Below are positions 38,437 to 50,812 of a stretch of DNA of 64,000 nt, piece after piece. The position numbers were made by a program, and so were the translations under genes. Numbering within the stretch: position 1 is the stretch's first letter; every line of letters starts with the position of its first letter. The notes beneath the pieces are model-generated. The model saw nothing but the letters and a program-made list of their open reading frames with translations, searched no databases and was not told where the DNA came from. Source of the DNA: Gigaspora rosea (taxonomy: Eukaryota > Glomeromycota > Glomeromycetes > Diversisporales > Gigasporaceae); the NCBI GenBank assembly GCA_003550325.1, contig QKWP01000242.1, positions 107,936-171,935 on the forward strand, written 5' to 3'.

Positions 38437-38510
38437 GGCATGGGCGTTATTTCGAATTTTGGCCCGAATTAAGCTTAATTCAGGCCAAAATTCGAAATAA
38501 CGCCCATGCC
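38437..38510. repeat. Near-perfect 74-bp palindrome
   Basis: GGCATGGGCGTTATTTCGAA pairs with its exact inverse at 38491-38510; arms of 37 bases meet at AAGCTT with one mismatched pair. It can form a long hairpin or cruciform. Function unknown. Confidence 0.9.
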
Positions 38511-38795
38511 AGAATTTACGGTAATCCGTTTTTGAGATATAGCACCTCTGGTGATTTTACCCGGTTAAAACTAGCAATCCTCTATTTAGAAATAATTATT
38601 CTATGATTTATATATCTGTTTGGTAAAGCGATTAAGACAATAGGCAAGTAACTCTATGAAAAAAAAAAGATTTTCTTTTACTCAATGCCTTTTAAGAAAT
38701 TGCAATTATAATTGTAATCATAATTCAAATAACAATATCAATTTAAATTTCTACTATTTTTTTTCAGAAATCTTAAAGAATTGACTTTAGACCAG

Positions 38796-39434
38796 CCCTA
38801 TAAAAAAAGTGGTCCGGGGTGTGGTACGGGTTGTGTCTCGGAATGGCACGGTCGGAGTGGTACGTATAGAGCTGTTGACGGAATATCACGGTAAAAAGTG
38901 GTACGGGGAGGTGGCACGTTATGACACGTCATACGTAATGGCACCTTCATTTCAAGGAATGATACGTGTCGAAGGTGGTACGTGTTGGCTCGTTTCACGA
39001 AGAGCGAAAGATCAATATACGATTTTTTTTAAAAAAATTGCGATATCTCATAATTTCACTAATGAAACTGCTCTGGGTGTCTTAACAAAAAAAATTCCTT
39101 GCAAAATTTTGATACATGAGCAGTTGTTAGTTTGTTTATATTGTATTGATTGTTGATATAAATTTATGTAATCTACTTGTATGTATATTTTTTTTTTTTA
39201 CACGTTAATTCACGTTAATTACCTGGCCAAATCCCGTGCCATTTGGACTAGTAAAGTGTTGCAAAACCCGAGTCATTAACGGTCCATTTTGTACGGGCAT
39301 ACGGTCCACCACGGGCCAAAAATCCGTGCCAATCCAAGCCTCCTACGTACCAAATACGGGTTTAATCCGTGCCACCAAAACCCGTGCCTTTACTCAGCCA
39401 ACCCGTACCTTTACGGTCCATTTTCTTTATAGGG
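38796..39434 (+). mobile_element. CCCTATAA-family MITE, copy B (young)
   Basis: Ends CCCTATAAAAAAAGTGG and, inverted, CCCTATAAAGAAAATGG, flanked by CAG on both sides (3-bp TSD). Sub-ends are packed with GGYACGG/CCGTRCC motifs. Nearly identical to copy C at 52101-52748, so both moved recently. The small ORFs inside are not genes. Confidence 0.9.
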
Positions 39435-39435
39435 C

Positions 39436-39743
39436 AGTGTTGGCAAAATATGGATATGGACAATATGGACCATTGGACATGGACATTTATGGGCTATGTC
39501 CATATTGTCCATGCTTTTTTGTTGGACATAAGACACTTGATCCAAATAAAACGCATAGGCTACGGCTCCAAAATTTTCTGGATATAACACAAAATTGAAG
39601 CTAAAACTGGGAGAAACTCCGGAATATTCCGAAATTTCAGCAAAGTAAAGACATGGACATGGACACTATTTTGATTAGTCCATCTCCATATTTGTCCAAG
39701 TCCAAATAAAATTTTTATGTGACATAGTCCAAATGCTAACACT
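39436..39743 (+). mobile_element. hAT-like MITE with TGGACAT repeats
   Basis: AGTGTTGGCAAAATATGGA at the left and, inverted, AGTGTTAGCATTTGGA at the right; the interior repeats ggacat/atgtcc. AGTGTTRGCA resembles typical hAT termini. It abuts copy B directly; I found no clean TSD. Confidence 0.6.
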
Positions 39744-39949
39744 AGTATTAACATTTGCAATCTTCAATAAATGTAATATGATCACCAGGTTAAAGTTGAA
39801 AAAAAAATTAAAATTAAAATAATATAAAATAATGGGCGTTATTTTATGGTGACCCATTACCATGGCGCCCCGTGATCAGCCAATCAAAATTGATCACGTG
39901 GCTAGCTTTTTTTATTAAAAAAACTTTATGAAGTAAAATAAAATAATAA

Positions 39950-40650
39950 AATAAAATAATAAAAAAAAAACTTTGCAAAAACTTTGCAAAACTTTGCAAA
40001 ACTTTATGATATTTTGCAAAACTTTGTGAAACTTTGCAAAAAAAATTTTTTTATGAACATCATTGCATGACAAAGTGATTAAACCCCATTTTTATTATTT
40101 AAAAAAAATTTCATGAAATAAAATAAAATAAAAAAAAAACTTTGTGAAACTTTGCAAAAAAATTTTTTATGAGCATCAGTATGACAAAGTGATGAAACCC
40201 CATTTTTTATTTTTTTAAAAAAAAACTTCATTAAATAATATGGAAAAAAACTTATGAAATTTTGCAAAACTTTTATAAAACAAAAAAAATTTTTACACAA
40301 ATCAATGCATGATGAAGTGATGAAAAATCCTATTTTTTATTATTTAAAAAAAAAACTTCTTGAAATAAAATAATAATAAAAAATCTTTGCAAAACTTTGC
40401 AAAACTTTGCAAAAAATTTGCAAAACTTTGCAAAAAATTTGCAAAACTTTGCAAAAAATTTGCAAAACTTTGCAAAAAATTTGCAAAACAAAAAAAAAAT
40501 TTACATCATTGTGTAATGATGTGCTGGAGCCACCAAATCTACCCATCCACTGCAACAAAGGATAGTAAAAAAAATGGCCACCCACTGTAACAAGGACAGT
40601 AAAAAAATGAGAAATGGATGGTGAAAACAAAGAATTTATCAAAAAAAATT
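39950..40650 (+). repeat. Tandem array of ~120-bp units with (aaaactttgc)n
   Basis: The unit landmark gacaaagtgatgaaacccc (with variants) recurs near 40070, 40182 and 40312, with further diverged sequence near 40500. Between landmarks are aactttgcaaa microsatellite stretches, longest at 40383-40490. Low-complexity; no gene. Confidence 0.75.
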
Positions 40651-41244
40651 GATGAAGAATCTATGACTAAGCCAGGATCCTAAATAATTTATAAGCTTAT
40701 ATTTGAGCATTATACAGTAATAAAATTTTTTTTGGTTAGCTCCGAACCAAATATTCCTGGTATTGTTCTCTCAAATCTGCCTCTTGATAACTACCCTCTA
40801 CATTCATATTATTCACAATTTCCAGAGCATCCATTTTGGCTTCATTCTGCAATCAAGCACAAAAACCGCGACTTTTATATTAATATATATAAACTATATT
40901 TTAAATATTAGATTAAACTTTTAAAAGTTTTTATCTTTTTTTGAAATACAACATTCTTTAAAAAAAAAACAAAAAAAAAACAAAAAAACTAAATTACATA
41001 CTCAAAAAAAATCACATACTCAAAAAAAAAAAACTAATTGTTTAACAAATTTCCATTTTTTTTAAAAAAAAAACAAATTTACATTTTTTAAAAAAAAACA
41101 AAATTGCATTTTTTTAAAAAAAACAAATTTATATTTTTTAAAAAAAAACAAAATTACAGAATTATATTCTTTAAAAAAAATTATATTATTAAAAAAAATC
41201 TTTATTTTATAAAAATTAAATTTCATTAGCATTCTTTCAAAATG
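40650..41244. other. AT-rich, poly-A-rich intergenic
   Basis: Nearly pure A runs separated by short T-rich pieces from 40950 to 41220; nothing recognised except low complexity. Confidence 0.45.
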
Positions 41245-41783
41245 CAGTCAAACCTCTTTATAGTCACACCTTTGGGATACATAAACCTGTAATTATGAAT
41301 AAGTGTGACTAATATAGAGGTATTTTTTATAGAAATAATTCATATATCACACATGCGATATTGTCACACCTGCCACAGATCATAAAATCAGGTGTAACGT
41401 AAAATCAAAACAATTTAAATAACCTATTTTTTCATTGGTTAGAGTTAGGGTGAAATATAGATTGTATGTAAGGGTGAGAGGAGGTTTTTATAGTAAAATT
41501 TTGCAAGGAATTTTTTTGTTAGAATCCTAAGAGTAGTTTCTTATGTTCAATTTTAAATTATAGATGATTTTTGACAAAATGAACATTTGTTTTGAATTTT
41601 TTGACATGTAATATTACACCTAATCTTGAAATTTGATTGGAAGAGTGATATATAAGGCACATCACATAAGGTGATGAATAAATTTACTCTTTTTTATATA
41701 TTAATAGATAATTGGTAAAGATAAATTTGTAATTATTTTAATTTTGTGACTATAGAGGAGGTAATTATAAACAGTTATGACTG
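41245..41783 (+). mobile_element. pogo-like MITE, 539 bp
   Basis: Ends CAGTCAAACCTCTTTATAG and, inverted, CAGTCATAACTGTTTATAA, related to the ends of 24981-26069. TA follows on the right; the left flank is TG, so the site is imperfect. Its interior (about 41325-41700) is repeated in inverse orientation at 45486-45860. Confidence 0.72.
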
Positions 41784-42184
41784 TATTTTTTTTGTCCATT
41801 AACTGTTTTCAAATTGATACCTACTTTTCAAATATATCCTTTTTTAAAAAAGGACCTGTAATAGCAATTTTTCAAATACAACCTTATATAGATTGTTTAG
41901 GTCCTACCAACCCCACTTATAGTACTAGAAAATTTACCAAAAATGACAAAAAACCTACTAAACAAATCTGCAAAAACTCAATAAAAGCTTAAAGAAAAAT
42001 TCAGAAACAACTAACTGAGAAGCAATGAACTTAACAAACAAAAACAAAAAATTTACCAAAAGAACACACAAAAAACAATAAAGTTATTGAACAAACACAC
42101 TGAAAAATAACAATGAACTTGCAGAAGAAAATAAAAAAACTTACTGAATTAGAAAAATCTTACAATCTAAATATGACTTTATGA

Positions 42185-42320
42185 AGCTCCAACATGGTAC
42201 CAACAATAACACCAATAATAGTACCAACAATGGCACTAACAAAAGCTCTAGTAATGGCACCAATGATAGCACCAATGATAACTCTAGTAACAACTCCAGT
42301 AACAACTCCAATGAAAATTT
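42185..42320 (+). repeat. 12-bp minisatellite (accaataatRgc-like)
   Basis: About ten degenerate units of accaayaatagc / aacaactccagt. It encodes Asn/Ser/Thr repeats in one frame, but no proper gene surrounds it. Confidence 0.6.
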
Positions 42321-42329
42321 GAAACAACA

Positions 42330-43770
42330 ACTAAAAAAAAATATCACATTAAAAAAAATAAAAAAACACAGCTTATTTATATGGTCACCTATCTAAAAAA
42401 TGATTGGTCAATTATATAGGGTCGCCATAGCAATAGGTTACTATTTATAATTTTCTAAAATAATAATAACTTACTATAAAAGAAAAGGCAATATATTAAA
42501 AGAGTGTAAAAATTGAATTTTATTTTTTAACCAAATTCAAAAAACAAAAAAGATTAACATTATCTATAGTAAAAGGCAAATTAATATTAATATTAGTAAA
42601 CGACTTAACAGAAATTATTTATTAAGTCTTAGTAAAAGAGGCAATAATACAATTATATATAACAATATAAGAGTTTAAATATTTACTACAAATAATTAAT
42701 AATAAGGAATACATTTTTTTTATTATACTACAAGACTTTAAACTTAAAACAAATATAAGTTATAATATATATATAAGAACAAGTATAATAACTTTATTAT
42801 TTAATAAGAAAATAATATAAAAATTCAATTCTATCTAAATATTTAAAAACAAATATAAGTTATAATATATATATGAACAAGTATAATAACTTTATTATTT
42901 AATAAAAAAATAATATAAAAATTCAATTTTATCTAAATATTTAAAAAATCTAAATCTAAGTGCTACAAGGCAAAAAAAGGTCTTATATATAAATTTAAAG
43001 TTATACTCTATAATACTATAAAAAAATTTAATTGATTTAATAAAAATAATATAAATTTCTATGAACTAGAAAAAACCTATAAAAAATCAAAAACTATAAA
43101 AAGAATATGTATTTAGAATTCTAAAGGTCCATTCCAGGATTATCTTTATCATACACAATATTGTATATAGAAGATCAAAGTAGCTATTAAATTTATACTA
43201 AAATAAATACCAATAACTATCATTTCATATTAGATATATTATTATAGTAGCAATTTAGATATAATAGTTATATTGTAACAAATTAGAATATTTTTTGTTT
43301 CTATAATTAGAATTAGATAAAATTTATGCTATTTGATTCCTCCAAAAAGAGATATTAAATGATATAAATTTCATCTTATTCTATTATAGAAATAATATTG
43401 ATTTGTTATAATATTTTTATCTATAATATAAACACAAAAAGGCATTATAATAAATTAAAAATATCTAGTATTTTTATAATTAGAATTAGATAAAATTTAT
43501 ACTATTTGTTTCTCTTATCAAAAAAATTGAATAGTATAAATTTTATCCAATTCTAATCACAGGAATATAAAAACTAAATAATTTTAATATTATTTGATTC
43601 ATCATAATAAGACAAATCAAATGATATCAAAACTGTTTGATTTTGATTATTGTATTATGTAAATGTCAGAAATATTTTAATTTCATGAAAATATTCTCTT
43701 CTTCCTTGTATTATAAAAATTTGAATATTCTTATATATATAACTTATATATAAAATGAAGTTTATATGCT
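42330..43770. other. Extremely AT-rich intergenic DNA
   Basis: Nearly free of G and C. A segment around 42735-42830 is repeated at 42840-42950 (aacaaatataagttataata). The related pieces aattagaattagataaaatt recur near 43298 and 43480. No gene. Confidence 0.45.
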
Positions 43771-44800
43771 ACAATCTATAACCTTAATTAGTATTACCAG
43801 TTTCTGCTAATTTTTAATAATAAATAAATGCTTTACTTTTATTCTTTTAACTCCAATTCCATTTTGATAACTATATCCAATAATATATTTCTTTAGCATA
43901 ATCTATCTTTGTTAATTTTTGAAAATAAATAAATGCTTTATATTTATTTTATAAACACCAATTCCTGTATTATAACAATAAACAATTTATATATTCCGTT
44001 AGTATTTCTATCTCTGCTGATTTTTGATAACAAATTAATATCTATATTTATTTTTTCAATTTTAATTCCATTAAAATAACAATATCCAATATTAAATACT
44101 CCTTTAATATAGTCTATCTCTTAATACTAAATGAATGCCTTATATTCATTTTTTTTAATTTTAATTCTGTTTTAATAACAATATTTAATATTATGTTCCT
44201 TTGCATGGCCTATCTCGGATAATATTTGATAATAAACAAATAATCTGTATTTAGCATTGGGCAAATTTTGTAATATTTTAACTTATATAGCTTATACTAA
44301 AATAATTATTGTAGCACATATATAACACATTTAAAATTTAAAATGTCCAACTCTATCTGTGTTTGTTCTTTTCAATTCCAATTTTGTTTTAATAAAAATA
44401 TACAAATTATATGTTCTATTAATATCTTTTATCTGCTGATTTTTGATAATAACAATAACAAATGCATTATATTTGTTCTTTATAATGCCAATTCTACAAT
44501 ATCTAATATTATATATTCCTCTAATATGGCTTATTTTTGCTAATTTTGATAATAAGCAAATGCTTTATTTTTATTCTTTCAAATTCACTTCTATTGAAAT
44601 AACAATATACAATGTTACTGTATATTTTTCTTTAATATAGCCCATTTTTGCTAATTTTTGATTATATGAATGCCAAATACTTAACTTTTTTAACTTCAAT
44701 TCTATTAAAATAACAATATTCTATTAATATTATCTATTTTTGCTAATTTTTGATAATAAATAAACATTTTATTTATCTTTTTTAATATATTTTTTATAGT
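43770..44800 (+). repeat. Degenerate ~105-115-bp satellite (second type)
   Basis: About nine diverged units each contain gctaatttttgataataaat, then tttattcttttaattccaat and ataacaatatccaata. Distinct from the satellite at 26860-28610. Confidence 0.65.
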
Positions 44801-45485
44801 AATAACAATTTGCAAGAATAATTTGAACTATAAAATTAATTTAATAATTTAAGTAAAGTTTGAAATATTAATTTGATTTTGATTTTTATCATTAGAAATT
44901 TTTAGCAATTTCATTAAAAACATCCTGTAAAACATTTTGTAAATTGTTATTATCTAAATATAGTTGAGTATCATTAATGGCTATTAGAAAATAACCTATC
45001 AATTTTTTCTAATTACTTTACAAATAGATTATTGTAATTTGATATTTTAATGCAAAAATATATAAAAGTATCAAATTTATTAAAGTTATGTATTATATTT
45101 GCACAGCATTTATTAATACAATTGACATATATATTTGTAAAAAAATTATTGATTTTACCTTCATAAAAAACAAAAAATTTTATTTATTGTAAAAATTATT
45201 ATTACTGAAACTTAAGTTAGTAGCTATAAAACCTAGTAAATAGATTACTTAAGACAATGGTTTAAAGGTGGTCACTATTAAAAATCAATATAGACTTAAG
45301 CCTTGAAGTTTATTTAGTTAGCTACTAAAAGATTTTTTAAAATTATAATATCATTTCAATAATTACTTAGTCAAATATGTACTAATAAATTTTTATTTAT
45401 GCAAGCATATTGGTTAAAGTAAATATCAAAGATTTGTATTAATTATTATATTTAATAAAACTATTTGTAATATATATAGAGATTA

Positions 45486-45860
45486 TTTTTTAGAGTAAAT
45501 TTATTCATTGCCTTATGTGATGCGCCTTATATGTCACTTTCCCAATCATATTTCAAGATCAGGTGTAATGTTACATATTCAAAAAATTCAAAACAAATAT
45601 TCATTTTGTCAAAACTTAAAATTAAGTATATGAAACTACTCTTAGGATTCTAACAAAAAAAATTTTTTGCAAAATTTTACTATAAAAATCTCTTCTCACC
45701 CAAACATACAATCTATACCTCATTCTAACCCTAACCAATAAAATAATGGGTTATTTTAATTGGTTTGATTTACATTACACCTAATTTTATAATCTGCAAC
45801 AGGTGCACCAACATCACACGTGCAATGTATAAATTATTTCTATTTTTTATACTGCCAAAT
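45486..45860 (-). repeat. Inverted, end-less copy of the 41245-41783 MITE interior
   Basis: Reads as the reverse complement of about 41325-41700 (taaatttattcattgcctta; gaaactactcttaggattct; ctaaccctaaccaat). The CAGTC ends are missing. The two copies bracket about 3.8 kb as long inverted repeats, either by chance or as the arms of a larger element. Confidence 0.7.
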
Positions 45861-45869
45861 TTATTATTT

Positions 45870-47270
45870 ACACTTTGCAAATTACTTTTTTTAAACTTTG
45901 AGCAAAAATATTTTAAAAACTACCAGATCAAATTTAGTACTATAAACTTTTTTTCTTTAAATTCTATAGATTCATAAAATTCAGATAAAAACAAGGTTAT
46001 TGAATTTGAACCAGTAGTTGCTAAAATATCTTTGCTCAAAATTTGAAAAAAAATCAAAAAATCTATCAAAACAAACTATACAAAATTTTCTTTAAATTTG
46101 AGCAAAGATATCTCTGCAACTACTAAGCCAAAATCAATGAACTTTTTTTTTGCTTGAATTCTAAGAATCTATAGAATTTAAAGAAAAAAAAAGTTACTAA
46201 ATTTGATTTGGTAGTTACTAAAAATCTTCACTAAAAAAATTTCAAATATTTATTAAAACAGAAGCTGCACCAAAATTTTTCCAAACTTTAAGTAATAATA
46301 TCTTAGCAACTACCAAGTCAAATTCAATTATGATTTTATAGAATTCAAATAAAAAAATTTATTGAATTTGGCTTGTTGGTTAGGACCCCAAAATATACAT
46401 AGATAGGTCAGGTATTAGTTTGCTTATTTTTGGTGTTTTTTATGCAGATCTTTTCTATTTATAGGGGGATAGCTAAAGCCAGATGCGTTTATATATTTTT
46501 TGATTATCTGCACTGTAGCTGCAGAGATATCTTTGCTCAAAGTTTAAAGTAAATTTTGTAGTTTATTTTGATAAACATTTTGATTTTTCAAACTTTGAGC
46601 ATAGATATCTCTGCAACTACCAAGCCAAATTCAATGAATTTTTTTTTGTTTGATACTAAGATATCTTTATTCAAAGTTTAAAAAAAATCAAAATGTCTAT
46701 CAAAACAAAAGCTGTGACAAAATTTTTTCCAAACTTTGAGTGACAATATCTTAGCAATCACCAAGTCAAATTCAATAATTTTTTTATTTGAATTCTATGA
46801 ATTCATAGAATTCAAATAAAAAAAATTATTGAATTTGACTTAGTGGTTGCTATGATATTATCACTTAAAGTTTGGAAAAAAATTTAGCATGGCTTTTGTT
46901 TTAATAGATGTTTGGAGTTTTTTAAAAATTTGAGTAAAGATAGCTCTGTAACTATTAAGTTAAACTTTATGATTTTTTTATTTTAATTCTATAGATTCTT
47001 AGAATTTAAACAAAAAAGTTCATTGAATTTGGCTAAGTAGTTGCAAAGATATCTTTGCTCGAAATTTAGAAAAAATTTTGTATAGTTTGTTTTGATAGAT
47101 ATTTTGATTTTTTCAAACTTTGAGCAAAGATATTTCAGCAACTACTGGTCCAAATTCAGTAAACTTTTTTTTATCTGAATTCTATGAATATATAGAATTT
47201 AAAGAAAAAAAGTTTACCAAATTTGATCAGATAGTTACTAAGATATCTTTGCTCAAAGTTTAAAAAAGAT
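45870..47270. repeat. Array of alternating inverted units (ctttgagcaaagatatct)
   Basis: Units containing aactttgagcaaagatatct, gcaactaccaagccaaattc and aatctatagaatttaaag recur about ten times in alternating orientation, so neighbours can pair as hairpins. A short unrelated stretch is at 46380-46490. No gene. Confidence 0.65.
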
Positions 47271-47435
47271 ATTTTCAGGGGGTATGAATAATAAATTTGG
47301 GGTATAAAAAATAATCCCCTATATTATTACCAATATACAGAATCTAATATAAAAATACTAGAATTTCAATCAAGTAACATTTTGATTTACTAGATTTGAT
47401 TTTTTTGAATTTTTTAGCAATTGTATCTGATAATT

Positions 47436-47596
47436 TAGTGCTAGCAATTTTACTGGCCAAACCAAATTTGTTTGGCCTTTTTGGCCAAAAAATTGGCCAA
47501 TTCAGCCAAAAACATATAAATTTAGCCAAATTGGCTAGTTTTTTGGATGTTTTATGGCCAGCAAAAATATGTTTGCCTGGTAAAATTGCAATGCTA
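47436..47596 (+). mobile_element. 161-bp hAT-like MITE with TTGGCC repeats
   Basis: Ends TAGTGCTAGCAATTTTAC and, inverted, TAGCATTGCAATTTTAC. TGATAATT (47428-47435) and TAATAATT (47597-47604) give an 8-bp TSD with one mismatch. The interior repeats TTGGCC/GGCCAA. Confidence 0.75.
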
Positions 47597-47639
47597 TAAT
47601 AATTTATTAATTTAAAAATCCAATCATAGTTTTTTCTTG

Positions 47640-48160
47640 AGGACCTCAAATGCAATATGCTGAAATGTCTATAACGCAATACATGATTGTAATTTCAACA
47701 CAAAAAAATAATTCAATCTTATTCACATAATGTGCACCATAATTTCCATTATTTTTTACAGCAAAATTGTTTACAGTAAATCATAGTATTGTTAATTCGC
47801 AGCTGTAATTCTGACGCAAAATGTGTATCATGATAGCAAGTTTATAGCAAAATTTTCATAATAAGCCATGATAGAATTTATGACTATGATCCCAACACAA
47901 CTTTAACCGCATACTGTGTATCACCATAGTCATTTGTAATTTTTTGTATCAAATTTTTTACAATAAGTTATGATAGAGTAATTTCAATACATACAGTATG
48001 CCTCCTCATTAGTAATACAGCCTAAATTAACCACTTATTGTGCCATTATGATAGCTCATAAGCTTTGTAATAGAATTTTTACATTAAATCAAATAGAAGT
48101 TATGCAATTTCAATATAATCTAATTCATAGCTAATATAGTAAAGTTATTGCTGGCAAATG
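47640..48160. repeat. Old copies of the ~100-bp satellite
   Basis: tttcaacacaaaaaaataatt, catagtattgttaatt and gccatgatagaatttatgac are diverged versions of the 26860-28610 satellite unit. Very degenerate. Confidence 0.45.
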
Positions 48161-49734
48161 GTGAAATTATAAGAATTAAAAAAATAATAAAGAATCTTTA
48201 AATAAATAATCTTAAAATTCATTTAAAAATGCCCGAAGTTTGTTAATATACACGAATAAACATCCACCATAATACAGTAAGTAGTATCGACTTACACAAA
48301 TTTGCTATGGAACTATATACACTAAATTTAATCCTAATCTTTTGATACACAAAAATTATGTAGCTCACTGCATTTGCCGATGCGTTTCTTGTTTAAGATT
48401 TTAACCAGTTTTGACTTTCTTTTAAAGTTTTTTCAACATAAAAAAGTAAAACTTATTAGAACTTTACCCATAATTTCTTCAAACCATGTATAATATTAAA
48501 AATGCTAGAATCACTTAATCCGGTTTACTCATAAATTTACGTTCCTGATTTCGCGCGCAGGTACCTTATTAGAATTAATTTTGTGTGATGGATTAGGGTT
48601 ACATTTTTTGTTTAGTTACGATTTGTAATTTATATCGATATAGATATCAAAAACATGATTTATACAGTATGTAGATTAAACTGACTCTAACGGACCCTAT
48701 TTTTGGTTCTCATATCAACGTACGGATTACTGTAATCCCATACGAAGTATACATAGCATTGGAAGGTGAGCACAAAATACAGTGATTAATCTAAATATTT
48801 AAATGAGCCATTAAGTCATGTTAATTGTACGTGACATTTATTCATCTAAGTATTGAAAATAAGCTATTCAAATTCATATGTCTTTACATTTAATTCATTT
48901 AATTTCATTTTAATCGTGTTAAAACAATTGTGAATATACAAAACATTTATTAATCTAAATATTTAAAAATGCTACTAAAGCTCATGTATATCTACCATTT
49001 AACTTTATTTGCGTTTAAACAGTAAGTATATAAAAATTTATTAAAATAAGTATTTGAAAAAACATCCAGATATTTAAAATCAGCATTTAAGCTCATGAAT
49101 ATATACTTTTAATTTCATTTACGTTAATAAATCGGTGAGCTAACAATTCAAGGAGGAAAATCGGAAACAAGAAGGTTGATTCTGCTCTATAAACTAGATA
49201 ATTTGGATAAGGAGAATTTTTCTCTGTATTGCTTGATTGATGATAAAATTATTAATTATCGTTATTATCTTTTATATGTATATTGAAACATATATTTGGT
49301 ATATATATTTCATATGATACAAATATTAGTAACGATAATTTTATTAAATCATTTTTTATAGCAATTTCGCCGAGCACAATTACTGATACCAGTGAATAAT
49401 TTATTGTATCTTATATTTACATTTAATGAAAATTATAAATCATCCTCTAAGTCTCCTAAACTTACAATGCAATTCTGCATAAATACATATAAAGGTTTTC
49501 CTTGCGCTAGTTGCTAGTATTCCATTAAAACTAGGTTTAAATTTTATTGTATGATATATACCACATATAATTTTGATCTAGACACCAGTTTTACGTGTAA
49601 AATTAAAAAAAAAAAGACCATAAAAGATAAGATAAAAACAAATTTGGAAATCTCTAATAAACCATACCACATATTTATTAACATTAGATGTTCTATTGTT
49701 ATGCAACATTGTCGAGTATGAAATCTGTATTCCA
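48161..49734. other. Intergenic, nothing recognised
   Basis: AT-rich DNA with a loose repeat (ctcatRtatatct near 48983 and 49100, aatatttaaaaat). No gene or delimited element. Confidence 0.4.
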
Positions 49735-49890
49735 TTTTTAAAGTTAGTTATTATATAAATTTGACGATAAATTATTTTAACGTTCAGTCTAAATAATTAG
49801 TCTTGGTCAATTTAGAGGATGTGCTTATGAAAAACAGATTGAAAAACACTTGATTAAACTTTTTATAAATTAGAAATCAAATATAAATGT
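49735..49890 (-). repeat. Inverted copy of sequence upstream of the second CRN gene
   Basis: ctaaattgaccaagacta, acgttaaaataatt and gtcaaatttatataat occur in the same order on the minus strand here and on the plus strand at about 58235-58390. A dispersed repeat or an old segmental duplication. Confidence 0.6.
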
Positions 49891-50584
49891 TAAATCTATT
49901 CTGATGCTACTCATTATTGTCCATACTCAATCTCTTTAACAGTTTATACTGCAAATCTACCTGAATTTTTTTTAAAATTTTGTTTTTACCACTATACATT
50001 ATCAAGTGATTAAATTTAATGATTTTGATATCATTGATTAGTCTCGGTGAGACGATTTGAGTGGTGTCAAACTCATTGAGAGATATTTGTAAAAGCAATT
50101 TGCTTACAGTATATCGATTCCTAAAATAGAAAAAAGTCTATCCTGTAAAAAAAATTGAATCGAATTTTTTCACAATTTTTCTGTGAACAATTCATATTAT
50201 TTTCCATCAAAATTACTAAATAAAAACATCCATATTTCTTACATTAATATAGAATATTCAAGGCAATAACAAAGTACCGGCAAATATTTAATTATAGAAA
50301 TTAAGTTGCTTATCTTTATATCAATAATTTTTATAAATGCAGTAATTTACTTTTCAGCAATTAGATTTTTTTAACAATTTCGTCAAATTTTTATTAACAT
50401 AACGAATGATCTCATAACATTTTGCTTAAAAAAAAATAATAGAACAAATTGAAGTTTTTGAAAGCTCGTCTGGTAATAAAAACTTTACATCCCCTTATGG
50501 CACCTTAGCTGCAACATTTAAAAGTATCTTACTCAAAACTCTTTCTAAATTTTATTAGACAAACTGCAAAATTAATTTTTTTTT

Positions 50585-50812
50585 TAAATAACCCAACCGA
50601 CTCATTTTTTCAATTTTCAAAAAGAAATTTAAGTCAAAATAGTTGAATTGTGCCAATTATTCTATTTGACATTTATATTTTCTACTATTTTTTCTGGTGT
50701 CACCCGTTGGAAACCTTAATTTCCCGTAGTTATATGATTAAACTGACAGAAAAAAAAGGAATAACCGGCCCATGTAATGCAAAACAAAAAATTTACTTTA
50801 TGAGCCTTATTT
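50585..50812 (+). repeat. Dispersed repeat family R, copy 3
   Basis: Contains gtgccaattattctatttgac, ggtgtcacccgttggaaacc and tatgagcctta at the end. It is more diverged than copies 1 and 4. Confidence 0.65.

Noticed and set aside
38809-39156. ORFs shared by 38809-39156 and 52225-52470 (SFQGMIRVEGGTCWLVSRRA) as a conserved gene
   Set aside because: They lie in two nearly identical copies of a MITE with TIRs and TSDs; similarity comes from recent transposition, not selection on protein.
40383-40490. Regular short repeats as a CRISPR-like array
   Set aside because: Direct aactttgcaaa microsatellite without unique spacers, in a eukaryotic low-complexity region.
40340-40642. 100-aa ORF with repeated QIFCKVL
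   Set aside because: Translation of the aactttgcaaa microsatellite.
42330-45480. Extremely AT-rich block as a mitochondrial insertion
   Set aside because: No mitochondrial gene, tRNA or rRNA motif could be read; satellite-like repeats explain it better.
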